A DNA stretch of 41,861 nucleotides from NCBI GenBank assembly GCA_020723765.1, contig DYIF01000020.1, forward strand, positions 1 to 41,861. Reading direction: 5' to 3'. The position numbers were made by a program, and so were the translations under genes. This DNA comes from Elusimicrobium minutum. GTDB lineage: Bacteria > Elusimicrobiota > Elusimicrobia > Elusimicrobiales > UBA9959. How positions within the stretch are numbered: position 1 is the stretch's first letter; every line of letters begins with the position of its first letter. Under the pieces are notes generated by a model, which was given only the letters and a program-made list of their open reading frames with translations, did not search any database and was not told the DNA's origin. Shown in pieces: positions 24,693 through 34,900 of this stretch.

Positions 24693-24703
24693 AAAATATA
24701 TAA

Positions 24704-24709
24704 TATAAT
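24704..24709 (+). promoter_or_regulatory. putative -10 element of the pantothenate/CoA operon
   Basis: TATAAT lies 31 bp before the ATG of the first gene. The -35 region (about 24681-24686) is T-rich and has no clear consensus. The leader would be only about 24 nt. Confidence 0.5.
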
Positions 24710-24739
24710 CGGAGCGGACCTTTGAGGCCGCTACCGATT

Positions 24740-25420
24740 ATGAGCGAAATTATTATAATAGGTAATTCAAAAGCCGCTATCAACTTTTCGAATTACTTGA
24801 AATCTATCGGCTTAAAAAATAAGATAATACCGTACAGAAAAACCTATCTAAACGAAAAATCCATAAAAAAAGCCAAAACCCTTTTCATACTTACAAAAGA
24901 CGACAGTATCAAAAAGTTTTACCTCAAAAATCGCAAATTAATCAAAGACAAAAAACTATTTCACTTTTCCGGAGCTTTAACTTTTAAAAACATAATATCT
25001 CTTCATCCTCTATACTCTTTTTCAAAAAAACCTTTAACTCAAAAAGAATTTGAAAAAATTATTTTTACATCCGAAAATCCAAAATATATAAAATCGAATT
25101 TGAAATGGTTTAAAAACAAAATCATAAAAATAAATACTTACCAAAAACCTTATTATCACGCCATCGTTTCGATTTACTTCAATTTTCCTTTGATTATGCT
25201 TAGAGATTTTTCCCGTTTAATGGGGAAGAAATTCAAAATACCAAAAAAATATTTGCAAGAGGCATTTTTAAAAAATTTAAACAACTTTTTAAAAACCGGC
25301 GAAGTTACAGGGCCTATAGAGAGAAAAGACGGCGAAACGATAAAAAGACATTTAAAAGCCCTTAAAAAAACGAAGCTTTTAAACCTATATAAAGGAATGT
25401 TAGAATTTACGGGGAGATAA
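24740..25420 (+). CDS. DUF2520/Rossmann-like protein, candidate ketopantoate reductase (PanG-type)
   Basis: About 226 residues from the ATG at 24740; the frame also opens at a TTG at 24722, but GAGG at 24724-24727 better serves the ATG. The N-terminus is a Rossmann-like strand-loop (IIIIGNSKAA) whose glycine-rich loop departs from GxGxxG. The C-terminal half has DUF2520 hallmarks: HFSGAL, LHPLYSF, YHAIV and VTGPIERKDGETIKRHL. Proteins of this type sit beside panB in other bacteria, and PanG of Francisella, an alternative ketopantoate reductase, belongs in this area as far as I recall. No panE is present in this otherwise complete operon, so NAD(P)H reduction of ketopantoate to pantoate is the best guess. 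It is somewhat shorter than the usual 250-290 residues. Confidence 0.7.
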   Translation: MSEIIIIGNSKAAINFSNYLKSIGLKNKIIPYRKTYLNEKSIKKAKTLFILTKDDSIKKFYLKNRKLIKDKKLFHFSGALTFKNIISLHPLYSFSKKPLTQKEFEKIIFTSENPKYIKSNLKWFKNKIIKINTYQKPYYHAIVSIYFNFPLIMLRDFSRLMGKKFKIPKKYLQEAFLKNLNNFLKTGEVTGPIERKDGETIKRHLKALKKTKLLNLYKGMLEFTGR

Positions 25421-25421
25421 A

Positions 25422-26192
25422 ATGAAAATAACCGATTTTTACAGTTTTAAAAAAGGAAATAAGATATCCATGATTACCTGCTACGATTACTGTTTTGCTA
25501 AAATAATTTCCAAATCCGAAATAGATTCGGTTCTTGTAGGAGATAGTCTATCTATGACCGTATACGGCTATTCTTCGACTATATACGCTACCGAAGAGAT
25601 GATGATAAGACATACCGAAGCGGTGAAAAAAGGACTGGGAGATGAAAAAATAATAATAACCGATATTCCTTTTCTTTCCACAAGAAAAGGAATTCAAAAA
25701 GCGATAGAAACCGCAGGAAATTTGATAAAAGCCGGGGCCGACGCCGTTAAGATAGAAAACATAAAAGGTCAGGAAAGGGTTATACAAGAAATAATAGAAT
25801 CAGGGATACCTGTTATGGGACATTTGGGAGTTACCCCTCAGTATATTAAATATCTGGGAAATTATTCCAAAAGAGGAAAAGAAAAACAAGAAGCTAATAA
25901 TTTGATAAAAGACGCGATTAAAATGCAAAAAACTGGTTGTTTTTCAGTAGTGCTTGAATGCGTCGAAGCAAGTATAGCTATGCAAATTTCCAAAAAACTG
26001 AAAATAGCGGTAATAGGGATAGGAAGCGGAAAAGATACCGACGGTCAGGTCCTGGTAATAAACGACATATTAGGTCTTTTCCCCTCTCCTCCTTCTTTCG
26101 CCAGAGTATACGAAAGACTCGACGAAAAAATATTGAATGCTTTAAATAAATTCGATTCGGATGTAAAAGGAGAGCGAAATGGAAATATTTAA
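25422..26192 (+). CDS. panB: 3-methyl-2-oxobutanoate hydroxymethyltransferase
   Basis: A 256-residue TIM-barrel enzyme that adds a one-carbon unit from methylene-tetrahydrofolate to 3-methyl-2-oxobutanoate, giving ketopantoate. Family motifs are MITCYDY near residue 17, the metal-binding VGDSL near 39, DIPF near 81 and MGHLGVTPQ near 133. It is one base after the upstream stop and its end overlaps panC by 14 bp. Length is slightly below the usual 265 residues. Confidence 0.95.
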   Translation: MKITDFYSFKKGNKISMITCYDYCFAKIISKSEIDSVLVGDSLSMTVYGYSSTIYATEEMMIRHTEAVKKGLGDEKIIITDIPFLSTRKGIQKAIETAGNLIKAGADAVKIENIKGQERVIQEIIESGIPVMGHLGVTPQYIKYLGNYSKRGKEKQEANNLIKDAIKMQKTGCFSVVLECVEASIAMQISKKLKIAVIGIGSGKDTDGQVLVINDILGLFPSPPSFARVYERLDEKILNALNKFDSDVKGERNGNI

Positions 26193-26946
26193 AGATATTA
26201 AAAAATTCAAAAATAGAAGAAAAGAAATAAAAAAAACCGTAGGCTTCGTTCCTACTATGGGAGCGTTACACGAGGGGCATTTATCTTTAATAAAAAAATC
26301 TAAATTGGAAAACGAGATTACTATCGTAAGCATATTCGTAAATCCAACCCAGTTCAACGACAAAAACGACCTAAAAAAATATCCTCGACCGCTAAAAAAA
26401 GACATTAAATTATTATCCGACGAAAAAGTCGATATACTAATAACGCCATCTTATGAAGAAATTTATCCGGATGGATACAGATATAAATTGACCGAAACCG
26501 ATTTTTCAAAAAAACTATGCGGAAAATTTAGACCGGGGCATTTCGACGGAGTTTTAACCGTAGTTATGAAATTGTTTAATATAGTAAAACCGGATAAGGC
26601 ATATTTCGGAGAAAAAGATTATCAACAATACGTTTTAATAAAAGAAATGGCAAAAGCTTTTTTTCTCGACATAGAAATAGTGGCTTGTCCAACGGTGAGA
26701 GAACCGGACGGATTGGCCAAAAGCTCGAGAAATTTATTATTAAATCCCAAAGAAAGAAAAAAAGCTTCTTTAATATTCGAAACGATGGTAAAAAACATAT
26801 CGGACGAATCGGTAAAAAAAATTCTTAACGAAAACGGATTTAAAGTGGAATACGTGGAAACAATTAACGATAGGAGATTCGTAGCCGCAAAATTAGGAAA
26901 CGTCCGATTGATAGACAATATAAAAATATCAAGGAGAAAAGAATGA
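26179..26946 (+). CDS. panC: pantothenate synthetase
   Basis: A 255-residue enzyme joining pantoate and beta-alanine with ATP. Motifs are FVPTMGALHEGHLSL (the HIGH-like HEGH), VNPTQF, GEKDYQQ and the KMSKS-like SSRN. It is about 25 residues shorter than the E. coli enzyme, mainly near the C-terminus. The SD (AAAGGAG) and start lie inside the end of panB. It overlaps coaC by 4 bp. Confidence 0.95.
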   Translation: MEIFKDIKKFKNRRKEIKKTVGFVPTMGALHEGHLSLIKKSKLENEITIVSIFVNPTQFNDKNDLKKYPRPLKKDIKLLSDEKVDILITPSYEEIYPDGYRYKLTETDFSKKLCGKFRPGHFDGVLTVVMKLFNIVKPDKAYFGEKDYQQYVLIKEMAKAFFLDIEIVACPTVREPDGLAKSSRNLLLNPKERKKASLIFETMVKNISDESVKKILNENGFKVEYVETINDRRFVAAKLGNVRLIDNIKISRRKE

Positions 26947-27482
26947 AAAACAAAAACATAATATTTTCTCTTTCCGGTTCGATAGCCTGCTATAAAGCCT
27001 GTTTTGTAATATCCGGATTAATTCAAAAAGGATGCTCGGTTCAATGCGTATGCACCAATAACGCTTTGGAGTTTATAGGAAAAGCCACTTTGGAAGGGCT
27101 TACCAAAAGACCTGTTTTATGCGATATGTTTGAAAAAGAAGTTTATACCAAACATATAGAACTATCCGAGTGGGCCGACATATCAATACTTTGTCCGGCT
27201 ACGGCCAATATTATAAACAAATTGGCATCCGGAATAGCGGACGATTATGTAACCACCAATTTTCTGTCCTGGAAGATAAAAGAAAAACCGTATATAATAT
27301 TCCCGGCTATGAACGAAAATATGTACGAACATCCGATAACTAAAAAATCCTTAAAAAAACTAAAAGAAATCGGGGTTATAATTTTGGAAACGGAAAAAGG
27401 TTATTTAGCCTGCGGAGCTAAAGGAAAAGGAAGACTTTTAGAGCCTAAAAAAATAATAAAAACGATAGAAAAATATTTATGA
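26943..27482 (+). CDS. coaC: phosphopantothenoylcysteine decarboxylase (CoaC, unfused)
   Basis: A 179-residue HFCD-family flavoprotein. It has SGSIACYK at the N-terminus, the catalytic His in the KHIELSEWAD segment, the substrate-binding PAMNENMYEHP motif and the catalytic Cys in GYLACGAKGKGRL. It decarboxylates 4'-phosphopantothenoylcysteine to 4'-phosphopantetheine using FMN. In most bacteria this is the first half of the bifunctional Dfp/CoaBC; here coaB is a separate gene overlapping by 4 bp. Confidence 0.92.
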   Translation: MKNKNIIFSLSGSIACYKACFVISGLIQKGCSVQCVCTNNALEFIGKATLEGLTKRPVLCDMFEKEVYTKHIELSEWADISILCPATANIINKLASGIADDYVTTNFLSWKIKEKPYIIFPAMNENMYEHPITKKSLKKLKEIGVIILETEKGYLACGAKGKGRLLEPKKIIKTIEKYL

Positions 27483-28141
27483 AGATTTTAATAACCGGCG
27501 GCGGGACCGTAGAGCAGATAGATAGCGTGAGATTTCTAACAAACATATCAAGCGGGAAAACCGCAACTTGCTTAGCCGATTACTTATCTAAAAAAAATAA
27601 GATAACATATCTTACCTCCGTAACCGCAAGATATATTCCAAAAAATCTTAGAAAAATAAGAATATTAAACTTTTCCGATTTTAATTCTCTAAACCGACTA
27701 ATAAAAAAAGAGCTTTCAAAAAAGAATTACGACGCAATAGTACATCTCGCCGCGGTAAGCGATTACTCGCCTGTAAAAATCAAAATAAACGACAAATTTT
27801 TTAAAACTCCTTTAAAAGAAAAAATAGATTCAAAATCCAAAACGATACAAATAATCCTTAAAAAAAACTTCAAAATATTAGACAGATTAAAGGATTATTC
27901 AAAAAACAAAAAAATAATCATAGTGGGTTTTAAATTGACATCAAACGGAACCGCAAAAGAAATCGCGACCAAAATCGAAAAAATTAAAGCGGATATAGTA
28001 GTTCATAACGACACATCCCAAATAAAAAAATCAAAACACATATTTAACATATATAAAAGCGCGAAAAAAATTTCCAAGGCTGAAAACCCAAAAGAACTTG
28101 CAAAGAGGCTGTCGAAGATATTGGAAAAGGAGGAGATGTGA
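27479..28141 (+). CDS. coaB: phosphopantothenate-cysteine ligase (CoaB, unfused)
   Basis: A 220-residue CoaB. The N-terminal ITGGGTVEQID and VRFLTNISSGK segments are typical of the nucleotide-binding fold. HLAAVSDYSP (substrate/dimer region), the GFKLTSN segment with the conserved Lys, and ADIVVHND also fit. It couples cysteine to 4'-phosphopantothenate using a nucleoside triphosphate. It overlaps coaC and coaX by 4 bp each, so the three steps are translationally linked. Confidence 0.92.
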   Translation: MKILITGGGTVEQIDSVRFLTNISSGKTATCLADYLSKKNKITYLTSVTARYIPKNLRKIRILNFSDFNSLNRLIKKELSKKNYDAIVHLAAVSDYSPVKIKINDKFFKTPLKEKIDSKSKTIQIILKKNFKILDRLKDYSKNKKIIIVGFKLTSNGTAKEIATKIEKIKADIVVHNDTSQIKKSKHIFNIYKSAKKISKAENPKELAKRLSKILEKEEM

Positions 28142-28914
28142 ATCTTGTAATAGATGTCGGAAACACTCAGATATTCGGGGGAGTATTCGATAAAGAAAAA
28201 TTGCTTTTTACATTCAGGAAGAGCTCCAAAAACGACTTCTCTTCGGACGAATTTGGAATATTTTTAAAATCGGTAATAAGAGAAAACCTAAAGAAAGAGA
28301 TTAAAGATATTAAATCTTGCGTATCGAGCGTGGTTCCCAGACTAAATTACACATTAAGAAATTCCATTATCAAATATTTCGAAACCGAACCGCTATTCGT
28401 ATCCTCTGGAATAAAAACCGGGATAAATATAAAATATAAAAACCCCTCCGATGTCGGCGCGGATAGAATAACAAACTGCATAGGCGCAATAAAACTTTAC
28501 GGATCCGGCAACTACATAATAATAGATATGGGTACCGCCACGACATTCGACATACTTACCGAAAAAAAAGAATATCTTGGAGGGCTTATAATACCCGGGC
28601 CTAAAATCCAAACCGAATCCTTATTTTTAAATACCGCGAAACTTCCATCGATAGAGATAAAACCTATGGAAAATATTGATATAAATAACACAAACGGAGC
28701 GATACAAAGCGGAATATACTTTCTAAATTACTACGGCATATACGCAATAACAGAAAAGATAAAAAAAGATTTTTTTAAAGACAAGACGACTAAGGTGATA
28801 GGAACCGGGGGGTTTTCCAGAATATATGAAAAATCTAAAATTTTCGATATAACAAACGGAGATTTAACTCTCTACGGGTTAAACGAAATAATAAAAATCA
28901 ATTCGGAGGAATAA
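28138..28914 (+). CDS. coaX: type III pantothenate kinase
   Basis: A 258-residue ASKHA-fold kinase with the family motifs DVGNTQ at the N-terminus, [11 protein letters not shown] in the middle and the DMGTATTFD phosphate-binding motif followed by GGLIIPG. It phosphorylates pantothenate; type III enzymes are not inhibited by CoA and often need a monovalent cation. The start is GTG, overlapping the coaB stop (GTGA), with a strong AAGGAGG just upstream. Confidence 0.94.
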   Translation: MNLVIDVGNTQIFGGVFDKEKLLFTFRKSSKNDFSSDEFGIFLKSVIRENLKKEIKDIKSCVSSVVPRLNYTLRNSIIKYFETEPLFVSSGIKTGINIKYKNPSDVGADRITNCIGAIKLYGSGNYIIIDMGTATTFDILTEKKEYLGGLIIPGPKIQTESLFLNTAKLPSIEIKPMENIDINNTNGAIQSGIYFLNYYGIYAITEKIKKDFFKDKTTKVIGTGGFSRIYEKSKIFDITNGDLTLYGLNEIIKINSEE

Positions 28915-29234
28915 TGTTAATAGAAATGCTAAAATCCAAAATACACAGAGCGAAAGTTACGGCGAGAGATATAAATTATGAAGGATCCATAACCATAGAC
29001 AAAAAACTATGCGATAAGGCAAAAATAAAGGAATTTGAAAAAGTCGACATATATAACATAAATAACGGCGAGAGATTTACGACATACGTAATATACGGCA
29101 AAGACGGAGAGATACAAATAAACGGAGCGGCCGCGAGATTGTGCGAAAAAGACGACCTTATAATAATAGCCTCTTACTGTATTTTAGACGAAAATAATGC
29201 AAAAAAACACAAACCTATCGTGGTAAAACTTTAA
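28914..29234 (+). CDS. panD: aspartate 1-decarboxylase (pyruvoyl)
   Basis: A 106-residue PanD proenzyme. The self-cleavage site Gly24-Ser25 (YEGSI) is intact; cleavage there makes the pyruvoyl cofactor on the alpha chain. The NGAAARL segment near residue 71 is part of the active site. It makes beta-alanine from aspartate for PanC. It is about 20 residues shorter at the C-terminus than the E. coli protein. Its start overlaps the coaX stop by one base, with an SD (GGAGGA) just before it. Its TAA shares the palindrome TTAA with the stop of the convergent gene downstream. Confidence 0.95.
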   Translation: MLIEMLKSKIHRAKVTARDINYEGSITIDKKLCDKAKIKEFEKVDIYNINNGERFTTYVIYGKDGEIQINGAAARLCEKDDLIIIASYCILDENNAKKHKPIVVKL

Positions 29235-29869
29235 TTTTTATCTTCAGGCCTTGTCTTGTCGCCCATATTATCCGCTTCTACTGTCAAAACCATACTTATT
29301 ATATAAGAAACGATTTTTTTGGAATAAACGGTTTCGTCAAAGTTGCCGTTAACGGAATACTTATCGAAATAAATATTAAGACCGGCAGTGTTTACAGCGA
29401 ATGAAAATTCGTCCGAAAATCTTTTAAAGACAGTCAAATTGATATATTTATATTTCCCGTTTTCGTCTTTTACATTTCCGGTTATATCGTAGCTTTCTCC
29501 CCATCTGGCCATTCTAAGATTTCCGTTATAATTCGAAAATTCATAAGCGTTTGAAAATTTTCTTATATTTAGATACTCAAACTTTCTATCCACATTTAAG
29601 CTTGCCTCAAAATTCGTATCGAAAACTTTTCTTACTCTTATCTCTATCTGTTTGGAATAATCGTAAGCGTTTATCTCCTTTATAGATTCGTTTACATAAA
29701 CGTTCATCCATATGTTTGTATAAGCTTTGGAATATTTGGCATCTATTATAAGTTTGGGGTTTGAAATATTATCCAGCTCTTTTATTTTTGTTATATTCGT
29801 ACCTTCAAATTCTCCAAATACCATAGAGGTTAGAGACATAAACAAACCCGAGAAAATAATTTTTTTCAT
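29231..29869 (-). CDS. secreted protein of unknown function
   Basis: A 212-residue protein with a clear signal peptide ([19 protein letters not shown], cleavage probably before Glu20). The mature part alternates polar and hydrophobic residues in a beta-strand-like way and is rich in Lys, Asp, Tyr and Asn; no known domain was recognised. It begins after a good SD (AGGAGG). It is the last gene of the envelope block but is separated from the PhnD-like lipoprotein by 151 bp, so it may have its own promoter. It converges on panD with overlapping stop codons. Confidence 0.75.
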   Translation of the reverse strand: MKKIIFSGLFMSLTSMVFGEFEGTNITKIKELDNISNPKLIIDAKYSKAYTNIWMNVYVNESIKEINAYDYSKQIEIRVRKVFDTNFEASLNVDRKFEYLNIRKFSNAYEFSNYNGNLRMARWGESYDITGNVKDENGKYKYINLTVFKRFSDEFSFAVNTAGLNIYFDKYSVNGNFDETVYSKKIVSYIISMVLTVEADNMGDKTRPEDKN

Positions 29870-30020
29870 AAATCCTCCTGCTTAATTTATATCACAAAAC
29901 AAAAAAAATTCAAATATCTTTATTACCATATATGTTTAGGTCTTATTTCCCATATTTTTACAAATTAAATATAAGAATAACCCCTAAATTATATAAATAT
30001 TTTCAAAAGAATAATACGAC

Positions 30021-30911
30021 TTAATTAAAACTATAATCCTCGTTAAGTTTCCTTATTTTTATCCCGTCGGGTATTAAAGAATAGATTCCTTTCGAGTAGT
30101 TTTTAACGGTGTTATGAATCTCCGCGTATTTTTTTACATCCGTTTCGGAAAAACCGTCTATATCGGCCATTTTTTTAAATATTCCAGAGAAATCTTTATC
30201 TCTGGACATAGATAAAAGCGTAGTTTTAATTCTCTCACAAATATCGGACTTCATTTCTTTTCTGCATACCACCGGCTCGTTAGGTATGGGACCTATCTCG
30301 TATATTATGTTAAGGTCTTTGTGGTTTATCGCAAAATGCTTATAAAAACCGGCCGCATCTATCTTGCCTTCTTTAATCATCTTATAACTTTCCTCATAAG
30401 AATCGGAAAAGACAAACTCCGGATTTATTCCGCCTTTTACAAAAAGTATTGAAGGTAAAACAAAGCTTGAAATGGAATATACGTTTCTTGAGCCGAATTT
30501 TTTGCCGTTTATATCGTTTAAGTTTTTTATATTTTTATTCAAAGAGGCTATAACTCCGTAATACTCCTTTTCCCCGCCTCTTCTTACAAACTGCAATACC
30601 GGTATAATCTTATACTCTTCTCTCCCTATCAAATATTCGTTTATAGTCAAAAAAGCCAGATCCGCTTTTTTGCCGCCCAAATTTTCTATTATTTCCACCG
30701 AATCGGCCACGGTTTTAAGCTTTACATTTAAACCCGAATATCTTTTTAGCCCGTCTTCAAACATTTTCATATCTTCCCGAGTCAAGTTTTCAAAATAAGG
30801 TTTTGAAAGAGCCAATATTAACGGATTATTATCGGTTCCTATATTCTTTTCGCTTCTAAAGCATCCGACAAAAAATAAAGATAAAAAGAAAATAAAATAA
30901 ATTTTTTTCAT
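30021..30911 (-). CDS. PhnD/phosphonate-type substrate-binding lipoprotein
   Basis: About 296 residues from the ATG at 30911, which has a GGGAGGG SD; an upstream in-frame start at 30947 has none. A lipoprotein signal ends in the lipobox FVGC. The mature part resembles PhnD/TauA-type periplasmic binding proteins: LILALSKPYF near the start, a KKADLAFLTINEYLIG hinge segment, GKKFGSRNVYSISSFVLP and KEGKIDAAGF. Relatives bind phosphonate, phosphate, thiamine precursors or other small ligands. No ABC permease or ATPase lies next to it; instead it follows a PorV-like barrel and a giant secreted protein, so it may be a ligand sensor or surface lipoprotein rather than part of an importer. Confidence 0.75.
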   Translation of the reverse strand: MKKIYFIFFLSLFFVGCFRSEKNIGTDNNPLILALSKPYFENLTREDMKMFEDGLKRYSGLNVKLKTVADSVEIIENLGGKKADLAFLTINEYLIGREEYKIIPVLQFVRRGGEKEYYGVIASLNKNIKNLNDINGKKFGSRNVYSISSFVLPSILFVKGGINPEFVFSDSYEESYKMIKEGKIDAAGFYKHFAINHKDLNIIYEIGPIPNEPVVCRKEMKSDICERIKTTLLSMSRDKDFSGIFKKMADIDGFSETDVKKYAEIHNTVKNYSKGIYSLIPDGIKIRKLNEDYSFN

Positions 30912-30972
30912 AATCCCTCCCGTTTTTCCATAAATAAATGATAACAATTAAATAAAACAATTTCAACAGATA

Positions 30973-31896
30973 TTAGAATTTAAAAACTATATCGAATCTG
31001 TTCGTATCTCCCAGCTCCCCGAAAGGAACATAAGCGTAATTAAAGCCCACATCCGATGTGATTACCCCAAAACCTATCGAAAGCCCCGCGTCCCAGCCCA
31101 AATTGGATGTGTCGTATCCGAACCTGTATCCTCCCCTTAAAGCGAAACTTTCTTTTAACATATATTCGAAAGCGACGGACGGATAAAACTTCGAATCGTT
31201 TATATATTCTTCAATCTCTCCTATTAGTTTAAAGTTTTCTTTAATTGAATAATACCCACCTGCTTTTAAACTTAAAGGAAGAGGATCCGACTCTTCGTCA
31301 AATTTCATCCCGGTCCCCAAATTTGAAATTGTAAAAGCCAAATTCATATTTTTAGAGTACTCATATAAAAAACCTAAATCTACGGCCAGGGCATAAGCCG
31401 TTTTTGAGTCCAATTTGGACCTTATTATTTTTAAATTAACTCCTCCGCTCAAATCGTCCAGAATATTTTTAAATACTCCTTTCTTAGAATATCCGAAAAT
31501 AAAAGCCATATCGTTGGAATCAAAACTCCCGTCCGAATCCATAATGCCGGAGATATCGGCGCTTCCTCTTCTTTCTATATCTCCCACATTAAACAAAGAT
31601 AAACCCAAACCAATTTTATAATCATCCTTACCCCATGAGTAGCTGAAAAGCCCCAATTTGGAGCCCTGTATATAGCTTGTAAAACCTAACGAAAACTCTT
31701 TTTTAGAAGTTTTAACAAGAGAAGCCGGATTTGAAAAAATTGAATTGGAGTCGTTACCGACGCTCGAATAAGCCCCGGCCAAAGCGGATTCCCTTGCGGA
31801 CCTTGAAATTTTCAAAAAAGCGGCTCCCGTAGTCCCTTCGGAAGAATATACATTAAAATGAAAATTAAATAAAAAAATAAAAAACAAAAACTTCAT
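30973..31896 (-). CDS. PorV/PorQ (UPF0164)-like outer-membrane beta-barrel
   Basis: A 307-residue protein with a signal peptide and an N-terminal mature motif (GAAFLKISRSARESALAGAY, then NDSNSIFSNPASL) typical of the PorV/PorQ and UPF0164 family. Repeated amphipathic strands end in an aromatic residue (final Phe). PorV in type IX secretion shuttles cargo to the surface, while many non-Bacteroidota homologues have no proven role. It follows the giant secreted protein by 15 bp with an SD (GGAGGT), so it may help transport or anchor that protein. Outer-membrane location implies a didermal cell. Confidence 0.85.
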   Translation of the reverse strand: MKFLFFIFLFNFHFNVYSSEGTTGAAFLKISRSARESALAGAYSSVGNDSNSIFSNPASLVKTSKKEFSLGFTSYIQGSKLGLFSYSWGKDDYKIGLGLSLFNVGDIERRGSADISGIMDSDGSFDSNDMAFIFGYSKKGVFKNILDDLSGGVNLKIIRSKLDSKTAYALAVDLGFLYEYSKNMNLAFTISNLGTGMKFDEESDPLPLSLKAGGYYSIKENFKLIGEIEEYINDSKFYPSVAFEYMLKESFALRGGYRFGYDTSNLGWDAGLSIGFGVITSDVGFNYAYVPFGELGDTNRFDIVFKF

Positions 31897-31911
31897 ATTA
31901 CCTCCGTACTT

Positions 31912-34900
31912 TTATTTTATAACGGCCATTTTGTGCGGTTTTCCTATTTTTTCTCCGTTTATAAAACTTACAAGCAGATAAACTCCGCTTGCCACATCCT
32001 CGTTTTTATCGTTTTTACCGTCCCACTCCGAGTAATATATCTCTCCGCCGGTTCTAACCCCTTCGTCCAAGGTCCTGACTTTTTCTCCGGCCATGTTATA
32101 TATTACGAATTTCATACTTCCGCTTTTTCCTTGAGGCAGAAAATATTTTATAACGGTTCCCCTGGTAACATAAGCCCCGCTATACCAGGCTCCCCCGTCG
32201 GAGGATATGGTCACCGTTTTGTTTTTTAAATTGAAAGGATTCGGCAAATTATAAACTTCGTATGAGGAACCGGAATAGGCCGTTAGAGTCGGCGGTTTTG
32301 ATACGAAAACGGCGAATTGACCGGTTTGAGAAGAGGAGTTTGACTGCGGAACGTAATATCCCAAAGGAGAAATACCGCTCATCTTCAGATTTTTTCTTCC
32401 AAAAGGAGATATAGTGTCTTTAGAGTCTTCATAAGCTTTCTCTATGCTGGCCACATCGACCGAAACGGTCCCTATCATAGGATCCACGTTATAATTCCCT
32501 TTTATTTCTTTCCACTGCCCCGATGTTTCGTCGTACTGATATATTCTAAGGCCGTTGGGGTCTATTACTTTATCCTTATCGTACTGAAGATTTAGAGTAA
32601 AAGATTTATTGGGTTGAGCGTTTTCGAGATTTATGGTATATACCTCCGAAGCCATAATATTTTTTATCGCGTCGGATATATTCATAACGCCTTTTGCCGT
32701 CTTTATCGTTCTTACGTTCGGAAGAGCTTTAAAAAATCCGCCTATAAGGTCTTCGTCTCCACCCGAAGACATTACTTTAATATAACTTGCGGAAAGCGAG
32801 GAGGTAGACTGAGTTAAAGCCCCGGCGTCAAAGGTTATACCCGAATATTCCTCTCTCTCTTCGTCTACGTATATATCTCCGCCTATAAGCCCGGCCTCAT
32901 AGGCGTACTGATCCGCTTTGACTTTGGATTGAGAATCGTAAATTATGTCTTTTTGAAGCTTTATCACATCTCCGACCTCGACTCTCACCGTATAATATCT
33001 TTGATTTGCCGATATTGTAAATTCGCCCAAATAAGTATTGTTTGTTCCGGGTATAAGAGCCAAAGAAACGGAATTGGTTTCGTCGAAATATGTCCCCGGA
33101 GAATAATAGCATTTTGGAGTAGAATTGAGTTCTTTCGGGCTTTTAATTACAACCTGAGATTTTTTTTCGTTGTCGGGATTTTTTCTGACTATCAATTGTA
33201 TCTGAGGCGGAAGATCTAAAAGAACTATTTCTCCCATATTATTATCGGTTGAAGAAATAATTGAAGAAGAAGATATTAAAGACGTATATGTCATTTTAGC
33301 GGGTTCCGAGATAACGACTCTATAATTATGACCGGCTATTATCCCGTCGAGAGTAAAGTTACCGTCGTCGTCTGTCAAAGAAACTATGGTAGGAAGATAA
33401 GATTCAGGATTTGTAACATTCAATGTTTCGTCGTACGCGTAAACCTTAATCCCTTTTTTTGTTTTGGGTTGAGGAAACCTTGAAAGCAAAACTCTGCCGG
33501 ATATCGTTGTATTGGTAGGCGCAATATAAAATGTTCCAAGATCTAAAGTTTTATTGTCTATGTTTATTTTTTTGCCGGTCTTAACAAACCCATCCCTTGA
33601 GACTTCTATCCTGTAAGTTCCGGGAGGAAGCTTATCGAAAACAAAAACTCCGTTTTCGTTAGTATAAGTATTTTTCTCCACTGTTTTGCCTTTAATGTAT
33701 ACAAGAGCGTTTACTATGTTAGCTTGAGAAGCCGATGATTTTACGACCCCGTATATGTCGTATGTTTTTATTTTTTCTTCGTCGAAATTTATGTTATATA
33801 CGATGTCGGAGGATACGGCGATTTGTTTTGTTATTATCGGATAGTTCGGGTTTGTTATTACCGCCGTATAATTCCCGTTTCCAAGCCCCCATACTTTATA
33901 TGTAAAGCTTCCCTGTTCTATTTGAGTTAAAACGGATGCGGAATCTTTTGAAATCATATAGTTCATAAAGTTGTTAAATTGGACTTCTCCTCCCGGAAGC
34001 GAATGAGCGAATGCTTTTATTTCGCCTGCGGAATCGTAAATCATAATAGAAGGTATAAGCGGAATTATATAATTTACATCCATTTGAGAAAACAATCTCT
34101 CGTAATCTTTTGCCGTAAAAATATCTTTTCCTTTAGTCCAGCCGGAAACGGTCTTTCCGCCTATGCTTCCGGTAATCTGAACCGGTAAAGGTTGAGAGGA
34201 CGAACCGATTAAAGGATTATTATCGTCTTTTTTAACCTCAAAACTCTTTTTTCTGCCTATAAAATATACAAATTGGTCGAAGTTTTTATTTTCGCCGAAA
34301 TAATCGTCCGCTTCGTAATGAGAGTATGCTATAAGATAAAAATCGTATAATCCTTCGTCCATAGCCATCATAGGCCAGTTAGCCGTGGTCGTGTCGTACT
34401 CAAAAGAATATTTCGGTTCCGAAAATAAAAGTTCGTTTAGCAAATCCCTATTCATTTTCTTGCCGCTTTCTACGGCTATAACGGAGTATTCGTATTTGGG
34501 AGACGGAAGTGATGGAAGGCCTAAAATTTGAGGTTTAACGAAAACTCCGTTTTTTATATCCGCGGTTAGATCGGTACTGCTACCTGGTTTTACTATTATA
34601 TCTCCTACTTCTATTGGAGCGTAAGCCACATAAGTGCTTTTAAAATTTATATACATTTTATATTTTCCCCCTGGTATATTTGCCAATTCAAAAATTCCCG
34701 TTTCCCATTCTAAATTAGCGCTGTATTGGAAATCGACGTTTATACCTTTAAAATTAACCTCAACCCCGTTTGGAAAAAGCGGTTCGTTGGCGGGGATGAA
34801 AAAACTTCCGTCCGGTTTTCTAAGTCTTACCGTAAATCTTCCGGCCGGCGCCAATTTTAAGTCTTTATTTATATTTAAATAATCGAACTTAACCGAGTTA

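Noticed and set aside
24713-24732. Leader hairpin of the pan operon (AGCGG/CCGCT around TTTGA)
   Set aside because: The predicted transcription start falls inside the 5' arm, and the stem has a bulge, so a regulatory role is not supported.
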